From: Amyelois transitella
Taxonomy: Eukaryota; Arthropoda; Insecta; Lepidoptera; Pyralidae
DNA: 64,000 nucleotides
NCBI RefSeq assembly: GCF_032362555.1
Contig: NC_083528.1
Coordinates: 6,510,001 to 6,574,000 of the forward strand
Direction of reading: 5' to 3'
Shown one piece after another: positions 45,321 through 54,300 of this stretch. Position 1 is the first letter of the stretch. The number at the start of each line of letters is the position of its first letter. The position numbers and the translations under genes are program-made. Below the pieces are notes generated by a model, which was not told where the DNA came from, ran no database searches, and worked only from the letters and a program-made list of their open reading frames with translations.

Positions 45321-45326
45321 TTTATT
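45321..45326 (-). other. Candidate poly(A) signal of Mpp10
   Basis: AATAAA on the minus strand about 80 bases beyond the Mpp10 stop codon. Another AATAAA overlaps the stop codon itself (45404-45409), so the 3' UTR may be very short. Confidence 0.5.
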
Positions 45327-45407
45327 TTTAAATGGTACAATGCTACGCGAAATATTAAAAACAGACAAAATCAAACAACAATCAAATCATATTTTGCAAA
45401 ACATTTA

Positions 45408-47189
45408 TTATCCCTTATTCTTAGTTTTCTTAGACTTAACTAAACTACCAGCTTCATCGTTCAGTTGTTGGAAGAACGCTTTAGATGTCTTCAACGATTT
45501 ATCGTTACTCTCAACACCTTTCTTAGTATTCCTATGTTCCGTTACCTTCATAACCTTTCCTTTGAGTCTTTGCAATTTCTTCTTTTTCCTCCTTTCTCTA
45601 TTCTTGTCCGTTTGTGTTCTCTCTTCTTTACTTATCAAGTCACCTTTCTGCTTCTTTTTGACTTCTTCAGGAGCTAACAACGCTGCATCGCTTGTTGCTA
45701 CCGGAGCAACTTCCTCCATTGAAATAGCGGGTGTGTTACTAACAATCTTAACTTCAGCTTGTGGTGCTTTGGGTGTATAATGATAGTTACACAAAGCATC
45801 AAGTTTAGCAAACAGCTCGCTCATTGAATCTCGTATTTCTGTGTGAATCTCCGGTTCTTTTTCCTCTTCAACTTCTCCGGACATCGCCTGTTTTTGTTTT
45901 AGATATTCTGCTTCATACACTTGAGCTAAACTTAGTTTGCTCTTTGATTGATCAATGATTTCTGTCTTACGGAAGGACAGTTGGTCGTCAACTGGCTTTA
46001 CTTTTTTCTCGACGTCATCCCAAGCTTTGTCTTTGATCCTCTGTTTAATAATATCTTCTAGAGTCAAAGTGGTCTGTTCCGTAATCAATGGAGGAGGTCT
46101 ACTCGTCAAATCAAAATCAACAACTTCTTCTAGTAATGAATTTTGAGGTCTTTTTGCGGCATTGACTTCCCCTTTAAGCTGCCACGGAGCTTCTTTTAGT
46201 GATTTCTCCTCTAACCTAGCTATTGTTTGCTGGAGACGTTGCTGACGCTGCTCAAATTCAGATTTCTTTTCGTCAGTTTCTGGTTTCTTATTCAAATTGT
46301 CAGTTTCTTCTGCAGAATCCTCACTATCATCATCATCGGATGATAAACCAGCAAATTTAACTTTTTTCTTTTCAGGCTTTGATTTTACTGGTCCAGATTC
46401 TGACTCCTCTTCAGACTCAATTTGATCATCATCTCTTTCACTGCCATGTTCATAAACTTCATCACCATCTACTACTTCATCGCCATCCACCACTTGATCG
46501 CCATCCACCACTTCATCAGGACCACCATCTAGTTTATCAAAAAAGTCTGTATACATCATATTGTTACCTCCTTCTTCATCATCAGATTCCTTATCATTAT
46601 CTTCAAACAAATCAATAGATTCCTCATCACTGTCTGCCTCAATAACTTTCTTGCCACTTTCTTTCTTCTCCTCATTTATCAAAAACTTCTCCATGTCCTT
46701 CAGCTTGAAAAACTTGTCATCAACAATAGAACCTTTAGTCTTTTTAGTCGCTTTCTTTTGCTTCTCAATTTTATCAACAGACTCAACAAATTCTTGGCCG
46801 GAATCATCATTATCACTCTCATCCGCTGAGTGATCATTGTCATCCTTTTCTGATTCAGTAGTTTTTACTTCAACTGGAAATAATAGATCACTTTTAGACG
46901 ACATGCAGTTGGCTACTTCCCATACTAGCTTGTCCCAAGATTCCGAGTTTTGGAGTTCCAGTTGCTGCCATATCTGCTCCTCATCAAACCCATCTACTAT
47001 AAGTTTTTTTAAGACACTCACTTTCTTCTTTTTGCTTCCGCTTTCCTCCGATTTTGTGTAATCGTATAGGTTTTTCACAAAGGTTTTTAAATCGTCCTTT
47101 ATACCATCTTGTACAACGAGGTAATTCACAGGTTTTTGCGTAAAACTGTCGAACTTATCGATAAAACTTTTCAATTTTGTACTAGCCAT
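45408..47189 (-). CDS. Mpp10: U3 small nucleolar ribonucleoprotein protein MPP10
   Basis: Single open frame of 593 residues, complete with start and stop. MPP10 is a nucleolar protein of the small-subunit processome; with IMP3 and IMP4 it binds U3 snoRNP and is needed for early 18S pre-rRNA cleavages. Seen here: an N-terminal helical segment (about residues 1-95), a long acidic, serine-rich middle with Lys-rich islands (about 105-300), then the conserved Mpp10 core with LEDIIKQRIKDKAWDDV and LSLAQVYEAEYLKQKQ (about 370-440), and a basic, Lys-rich C-terminus typical of a nucleolar protein. Length fits the family (about 600-680). The start has a good context (AAAATGG). No intron interrupts it, which is possible for this gene; a retrocopy is less likely because no poly(A) tract or disabling mutation is seen. 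A VVDGD tandem repeat sits in the acidic region. It is head to head with the nuclear receptor gene. Confidence 0.93.
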   Translation of the reverse strand: MASTKLKSFIDKFDSFTQKPVNYLVVQDGIKDDLKTFVKNLYDYTKSEESGSKKKKVSVLKKLIVDGFDEEQIWQQLELQNSESWDKLVWEVANCMSSKSDLLFPVEVKTTESEKDDNDHSADESDNDDSGQEFVESVDKIEKQKKATKKTKGSIVDDKFFKLKDMEKFLINEEKKESGKKVIEADSDEESIDLFEDNDKESDDEEGGNNMMYTDFFDKLDGGPDEVVDGDQVVDGDEVVDGDEVYEHGSERDDDQIESEEESESGPVKSKPEKKKVKFAGLSSDDDDSEDSAEETDNLNKKPETDEKKSEFEQRQQRLQQTIARLEEKSLKEAPWQLKGEVNAAKRPQNSLLEEVVDFDLTSRPPPLITEQTTLTLEDIIKQRIKDKAWDDVEKKVKPVDDQLSFRKTEIIDQSKSKLSLAQVYEAEYLKQKQAMSGEVEEEKEPEIHTEIRDSMSELFAKLDALCNYHYTPKAPQAEVKIVSNTPAISMEEVAPVATSDAALLAPEEVKKKQKGDLISKEERTQTDKNRERRKKKKLQRLKGKVMKVTEHRNTKKGVESNDKSLKTSKAFFQQLNDEAGSLVKSKKTKNKG

Positions 47190-47583
47190 TTTCTTCTGTT
47201 TTTCTATTGATTTTAAAGAGTTTTCATTGAAAAATCATTTTCGTAAATAATTTAACCAACATAAACCAAACCAACACGAGGTTAACTTATTTTACAAATG
47301 AGTTGTCAAAATTGACAAACGTCCGACGTTGATTAAAGTGTTAACTTCAGTGTTACCAGCTGCCTGACAGTTTCCCAACTTTACTCCTGTTTTCGAACAT
47401 CAACATGATTTTTCATCAGAAAAAATAGGCACAGAACGTGTTGTCTTTTCCAAGGAGTCCGTTTCCAAGGCGGCAATCTGACCAATTCGTCAAAAAAATT
47501 TTGTGGTGAAATTACACAGAAATTGACGCGTTGAACCAATAGCAGCGAAATGTCTAAATCGCGATAACAAAGATATCATACCT

Positions 47584-47642
47584 AACCTGGTGGAAGTTCT
47601 TCCCTTTGGTGGCGATCGAGCCGAATCATCGCTCCCGCTACA
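47584..47642 (-). mobile_element. LTR 5' fragment
   Basis: Reverse complement of the first roughly 60 bases of the LTR (TGTAGCGGGAGCGATGATTC...). It lies 400 bases upstream of the Mpp10 start. Confidence 0.6.
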
Positions 47643-48409
47643 ATATTATTATTATTAAATATATTTTTAGGGAAAATTTCATATACATAATTGGGCAATT
47701 TTTGGGGGTTTTGACCGAGGTTTAGGGATAAATATTGTTGAGAGTTGGTAGCACTGGTATCTCTAGTTTGTGCTAGTACACAGTGTTACCTGTATACTAG
47801 TCTGCAAACATTTTTTAATAACCAATAAATCACATTAGATGGTATAATATTCCTGAGTTAAATTACGTAACCGAATATCGACTACAACTATTAAAGGAGT
47901 ATGACACACTTAATCCGAAATAACCGACTGCTATTCATTTGAAAAGCACATGAAGAAATTCAACAAAAATATGTATGATATTAAACTCAAACTCAAAATA
48001 TTTATTGGATAACTGTGTAGAAATAATAATGAGTGTGAAAATATTGAAGATGAGGCAATTGAAACGGAAAAATAATTTTACTTTGATTTTTGTTATTTTA
48101 TTGTTGTAATTACGAATGTGTCAATGTGTGTGAGTTCTTGTAACTAAGAAAATTGTTTATTAATTATAATTATATGAGCAATATTATGAAATCTGCCTTT
48201 TTTTCACCTACTGTTTTTTTTAGGCGAGTTGTTGTTTTATAGATTTTTGAGGCTGGCAACACTGCTAGTACAGTATGTCTATTTAGTTTGTGGTACAATT
48301 TCTTTGTACGCTGCTGGTGTAATTGGGTTTCTTTTTCTTTGTTGTTTTGATCTTGTGGTTATCGCATATAATTTTGTGAAAGTTTAAATTTCTACATAAA
48401 GATTTTATT

Positions 48410-48604
48410 TCAATCTGTGTTGTGTTTTACAAATATGTTTTCCTCGCTTACCAAGAATTGAATGCAATTCTTAGCATAAAACCTTGGGGGGCCGAAGATA
48501 TCATAAGTAAACAAGGTAAGGTATGTTACATCGTAAGTTTGTAACTGTATTTTGTCGCTTGACGCTTGTTCCCAACTTTTCCGCTTCAATGATTTCGGAG
48601 CCAT
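48410..48604 (-). CDS. Possible N-terminal exon or small protein between Mpp10 and HR78
   Basis: 64 codons starting MAPKSLKRKSWEQASSDKIQ, with ATG in a strong context (GGAAATGG). The basic start looks like a nuclear protein. Donor candidates are CTTG|GTAAGC after ...CIQFL and a weaker GAT|GTAACA after ...QTYD. No matching downstream exon was found between here and Mpp10. Not recognised; could be chance. Confidence 0.28.
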   Translation of the reverse strand: MAPKSLKRKSWEQASSDKIQLQTYDVTYLTLFTYDIFGPPRFYAKNCIQFLVSEENIFVKHNTD

Positions 48605-48899
48605 TTCCTGGATTATTATTTTTGAAAGACACGAGGTAATTATTTATTTCATCCACGAAGCTGGAACTACATATTTACTAGACAAAAAGTGAAAGGTAGG
48701 TATGTAAAATGCCAGGCATTGTAATTATTTACCATTTGTACTTTTACAAAGGAAACTGCAATTTATATCAATCTTTGGTAGGATCAAAATGGCATTTTTC
48801 TATTTCTGAGAGTGCCATGTTAGGACTACATTGAAATCCCTACCTGCGCTACAACTTCTCGTCCGATATTTGCATGGTGCAAGAGGAATAAAATTATAA

Positions 48900-49450
48900 G
48901 ATCTCATCTCTGGTCAAGGCTTTGAAGATGTAAGCAGCTCGTCATCAATGAGTCTACTGGAAAGTCTGTGGATAATACCCAGGGTTTCAAGCTGATACCG
49001 GCCGGATCCTTCCCACAGGTCCAAACAGTACTCCATGCATGAGTGTACCTGAGATGTGTAGGGATGCAGCAGTGGTGGAGTAAAATACCATCAGTCCTCG
49101 GAAAGGATGCCCAGGTCTTTTGAATCAGTTTTAGCCCTAGTTTTGATATAGCTGCCAAAGTTAAGATCGGATGAGATATTGACACCAAGAAGTTCAAGAT
49201 GATTGGTGTGTAACAGGATCACTTTGAAAAGTAGGAGCCAAGTTGAACTGACACTTTTGCGGTAACGAGACACGCCTGGGTTTGAGAGGCATAAAATATT
49301 TTAAGTTTGGCATTACCACAGTTGGAGACTGCCTGTAACATAAGATTGGTGTACCATTGCCTGTCTTTGATTGTCCATCTGGTTGTTTGGCCTTTGCACT
49401 GGAAAAAATAACTTTCTTTAACAGTGCTTATTGTCTGTGTATCTGGCACT
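48900..49450 (-). pseudogene. Degenerate LINE reverse-transcriptase C-terminal region
   Basis: Minus-strand fragments in three frames match the post-RT part of an insect non-LTR element: LELLGVNISSDLNFGSYIKT, then (after frameshifts) a CMEYC-x-LWEGSG segment and SRLIDDELL. Several frameshifts show an old, dead copy. It lies upstream of HR78 exon 1 and is not part of that gene. Confidence 0.65.
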
Positions 49451-49673
49451 AGCTGAGCCCGCAACTCCGTCCGCATGGAATAGATATTTTGTGCATCACT
49501 GAAGCCCTCAAGGGTAAATAATGTTCCCTGTTTTTTTTCACATTTTCCATTATTTCTTCGCTCCTAATAGTTGCAGTATAATGTAATATAGCCTAGAGCG
49601 TTCCGCAATAAATGGTTTATTAACACAAAAAGAATTTTCAATTCAAACCAGTAGTTCCTGAGATAAGCAGGTC
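49451..49673 (-). mobile_element. HelA (Lep1-like Helitron) upstream of HR78 exon 1
   Basis: Reverse orientation: CTAGCTGAGCCCGCAACTCC to CAGTAGTTCCTGAGATAAGC. It abuts the LINE fossil on its left. Confidence 0.68.
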
Positions 49674-49854
49674 ATTGATATGCAGTAGAAAACATGTCAT
49701 AGAATAAATAGAACCCTGAGTTTCTTTACTGGAACTCCGAGCAAGCCACCTTATCACAAAAGTATACAAACTTTTACTTGAAACATTTAATTATTTTTTT
49801 TTCTCTTTTAAGTAATATAATTTTCAAGATGAATTATTTATCAGATTGGACAAT

Positions 49855-49978
49855 ATGGATGGACAGGAAGCAATGGAGATAAAATACAGCAGTGGCAACG
49901 AAATGGGAGGCCTGGAGCTCTGCATCGTGTGCGGAGACAGGGCCTCGGGGAGACATTATGGTGCTATCAGCTGTGAAG
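49855..49978 (+). CDS. Hr78: HR78 coding exon 1 (first zinc finger start)
   Basis: ATG in good context opens [10 protein letters not shown]..., and the exon runs to the start of the P-box (SCE/G) with donor G|GTAAAT (phase 1). The ATG lies 12 codons after an in-frame stop-free stretch; the preceding in-frame stop is at 49813-49815. Pyrimidine tracts just upstream (about 49795-49827) could be the acceptor of a 5' UTR intron. Confidence 0.82.
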
Positions 49979-51275
49979 GTAAATGATTCATTAAAAAAAA
50001 AAATTTTTTACCTGTATTTGATAGTTATTTTGTTATGGAAGGTTTAATGGTTACAATTTATGATAAGTAATTGTTCAAGAAGGCAATTATTGCCCTAACA
50101 GGTAAGAAATACAATCTGTCAGAAAAAAATAGTTTTAACAATAAAAGCATAGATTTGAACCTTAACTAATAACAAAATAATATAAAGAGTACGGGTAAGG
50201 TTAGGTTTACCTGCAAGTCGTTGCGGAGGTCAGGCAAGAATAGCTTTGTGTAAAAACCCAACTCACTTAATAGAATAGAATAGATTTATTTTCAAAATTG
50301 GATACAAGGTATCACTACAAATGTAGTGAAGTAATTAATAATTCCTTTATGATGTCATATTTAGCACAAAGTGGCCATTCATTTGTTATATCAATTGTAC
50401 AGCTGGTATTATTTTGTCTTATTGTTTTGAAGGCTATTATTGTAGATCTATTTTTGATATGCTACGTAAATAACGTCTTACATCATAGCGTCTGTGGTCG
50501 AATCCGTAAGGTGCCCGGTTATATTGCGTTAGCAGAAAGGCACAGGTTCAAATCGAACCAGTAGTTCCTGAGATTAGCGTGTTCAAATAAACAAATTGTT
50601 CAGCTTTATAATATTAGTATAAACTAGCTGTGCCCGCGACTTTGTCCGCGTGGAATAGTTATTTTGAGGATGAATAATTTTCCCCGTTTTTTTCACATTT
50701 TCCATTATTTCTTTGCTCTTTATACCTAGTTGCAGCGTGATGTTATATATCCTAAAGCCTTCCTCGATAAATAGTCTATTCAACGCAAAAATAATTTTTC
50801 AATTCGAACCAGTAGTTCCATTAGCGCATTCAAACAAACTGTTCAGCTTTATAATATTAGTATAGACTAGCTGTTCCCGCGACTTTGTCCGCGTGGAATA
50901 GTTATTTTGAGGATGAATAATTTCCCCCGTTGTTCAGCTTTATAATATTAGTATAGATAAAAATACATTGTTCATTAAAAAAAACCTCAATATTTCCAGG
51001 ATGCAAGGGCTTCTTCAAACGGTCCATACGCAAGAAACTGGGCTACCAGTGCCGCGGCAGCATGAACTGCGAGGTCACGAAACACCACCGCAACCGCTGC
51101 CAGTACTGTCGCCTGCAGAAGTGCCTCGCGTGCGGAATGCGGAGCGACTGTGAGCACTTTTGTCAATCAGTGTACTCCGTTCAAGCTTCTCTGAGCCGCG
51201 CCAGTTTTAAGTCGCATGTGGTCCAGTTGTTTCTGACTCAGTCATGAGAGAGTAATCTCTGTATGTAATCTGCTG

Positions 51276-51315
<40 letters not shown>

Positions 51316-54300
51316 TATATATGTATTAATGTATATGTATGTTTACTGTAGTATATAGGTATATATTATGTATAGGTTTTTAGTATATATCATATAGTAG
51401 GTAAGTATGTTTATTGTACATTATTATTATCACCCACACAAAGGTTCTCCGCTTAACCCAATGGTAGACTGTTAGATAATGCTATTAGCATTAAGTCCGC
51501 CTATTGTACTTTACAAATTGTAATTGTTACAATAAAGAATAAATAAATAAATAATACATACATACCTACATAGTACATACATAAAATCACGCCTCTTTCC
51601 CGGAGGGGTAGGCAGAGACTACATCTTTCCTCGTGCCATGATCTCTGCTTTTCAACATGTGATTGAACACAATCAATTGTATGTGAAACACTTGAAGAGC
51701 TGTTTGATAAAGAAATACAAAAACAATTTGTGTCTTTTTCCGCAAATACTATTTTCATTATTGCCGCATCTCACTATCTAACCACAGCGCCATCATCATA
51801 TCAGAAAATATCAAAAATTAATCTATTAGCCAGAGGAGAGACGTGATTTAATAAATTTTGTCACTTATAGTCTTACGTTATATTCATGAGTGCACATACA
51901 CTCAATAGCATATCATCCTATCCAAATTCCAAATTATTGGTATACAATTCCATGCGGAATAAAAATGATGACAAGATCTTAAAACAATATTAATTATTTA
52001 ACAGCATGATAGAATACACGTAATGGAAAACGTTACGTGAATTTTATAGTTTTAATTTTGACGCCCTGTATTTTTTATATTCCTTCAAAGTACGATGGGA
52101 GTGAATTAACAAAATTATTGAATAACTTTTATTAAGACATCATATTCATAAACGCGATAATTAAGGCAGCTGCCATAAGTTCAAGACGCGTAAATGAAAC
52201 TCAGGTGTGACGTCACACTTGAGTAGCGTTTTGTAATGGGCGTTTTGGACTCGTCCAAATAATGTGTTATGTTACTTCGTATATCTTAGGTAGTTTATTG
52301 TTTATTGATGGCATTATTTGACCAATGTTTTAGTTCTTGTGAAACTAAATTAACACCAAAACAAGAAAGAATTGTCATCATGCCTATTGCAGAGTAACTT
52401 GAAGTGCGGCTGACTGTACCTCCAATAAAAAAAAAAAAGAATCAAATAAAAAAATAATGAGCAGTAATTCTTGAAATGTGTGTACAGCGGTTCAGCATGA
52501 GAGGAAGCCGATCGTGGATAAGGGGAAGAGCGAGCGAGACGGCGCTATGCACGAGCGACAGGCGGCCTACTCTAAACTGCTCGGATTGGCTGGGCAGGCG
52601 CAGAATGCTCAGGTGAGACGTAACTCTTTTACTCTCTTCTAACTACATACATACGTACATATGGTCACGCCTATATCCCTTGCGGGGTAGACAGAGCCAA
52701 CAGTCTTGACAAGACTGAATGGCCACGTTCAGCTATTTGGCTTAATGATAGAATTGTGATTCGACTAGTGACAGATTGCTGGCCCATCGCCTAAAAAAGA
52801 ATCCCAAGGTAAGTAAGTGGTAAGTGTCGTAAAAGGCGACTAAGGGATAGGCCCTTAGTCGCCTTTTACGACATCCATGGGAAAGAGATGGAGTGGTCGA
52901 ATTCTTTTTTGTATTGGTGCCGGGAACCACACGGCACTCTCTAACTAGTGTTATAGATAACATAGTGATAACATAGAAGATATCTTTCGCCATTAGGAAA
53001 AGTCATGTCTGTAAAGAAATAGTTCCTGAGGGAATTAACACCTTGATAATTATACTACACATACTTCTTGAGGGATCTAGGATAATGTCTTCTTCCTCCT
53101 GTTTGACGGCCTCAGTGGCGCAGCGGTAGTACGCTTGTTTGTGACACCGGAGGTCCCGGATTCGAATCCCGGCCAGGGCATGATGAGAAAAGATTTTTTT
53201 CTGATTGGCCTAAGTCTTGGATGTTCATCTATATAAGTATTTATTATAGAATACAGTATCGTTGAGTTAGTATCTCGTAACACAAGTCTCGAACTTTATT
53301 CGAGGCTAACTCAATCTGTGTAATTTGTCCCGTATATGTATTTATTTATTTATCCTGGCCTAGTCCCGGTTGCATCCTCACCACTCTGGAGAGGAGCCCG
53401 GAGTATGCCTTAGACCATGGATCCTGGATTGGGTGAGTCACGTTTTTACACGAAGCGACTCCCGTCTGACCTCCGCAACCTTTGCAGGGGAACCTAACCC
53501 GTATTGGATCGCTAATGGTCACACATCTAGTTGTCTGAATGTGCAGGGTTCCCCGCGCTGTTTTTCTTTAGCCTTTAGCCTTGATAATACTCACTTTTTG
53601 TTATTCCAAACTTTTTTCGGTTAGGCTTTCAGCATTAAGGTTCTTACAAGGGTCTATCCAACAAGGAATTACATAGGGGTAGACAGAGCCAACAGTCTTG
53701 AAAAGACCGAATGGCCACGTTCAGCTGTTTGGCTTAATGATAGAATTGAGATTCAAATAGTGATAGGTTGATAGCCCATCGCCTAAAAAAGAATCCCAAG
53801 TTTGTAAGCCTATCCGTTAGTCGCCTTTTACGACATCCATGGGAAAGAGATGGAGTGGTCCTATTCTTTTTTGTATTGGTGCCTGGAACCACACGGCACT
53901 CTCTGTAACTAGTGTTATTGATAACATAGAAGATATCTTTCGCCATTAGATATCTTTCGCCATTTCGGCACAAGGAATTAGATTTCTAAATATCTATTTT
54001 CCCCCTCAGATGCCCAAAGAAGAACCCACAGATGCATTCGGCGCGGTGTCGCCGGCGGCGCCCGCTATCAATTTCGCTTTAGCAGCTGCCGTTGCTTTCA
54101 ACAAGGGGAATCCAGGTATTTGAAACATATAAACATACATATGTATAGTCACTTGAATATCCCTTGCGAGGTAGACAGAGCCAGAGAATACTGGAAGTAC
54201 ACGTTCAGCTTAATGATAGAAATGAGATTGAAAGGTCGCTAACCTGTCACGATTTGACAAGACCTATCAGTATTTTCAAGACTGTTGGCTCTGTGTACCC

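Larger units (their letters stand above)
47190..49854. promoter_or_regulatory. Region between the Mpp10 and HR78 starts
   Basis: 2.7 kb between divergent genes. The first few hundred bases upstream of Mpp10 are free of family A. Holds the LTR fragment (47584-47642), the small minus-strand frame at 48410-48604, a LINE fossil and a HelA copy. Promoters of both genes are expected here but no TATA or initiator can be assigned with confidence. Confidence 0.45.

Noticed and set aside
45241..45780. 179-codon plus-strand frame over the 3' end of Mpp10
   Set aside because: Antisense shadow of the real Mpp10 coding sequence, poly-Leu/Phe rich, with no recognisable domain.
48029..48109. Short plus-strand frame MSVKILKMRQLKRKNNFTLI followed by a hydrophobic run, like a type II membrane anchor
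   Set aside because: Only 26 codons, in very AT-rich DNA where such hydrophobic runs are common, and with no convincing next exon.
51000..51153. Plus-strand frames [20 protein letters not shown] and others over HR78 exon 2
   Set aside because: They are alternative frames; the zinc-finger reading [13 protein letters not shown] is unambiguous and joins its neighbours in phase.
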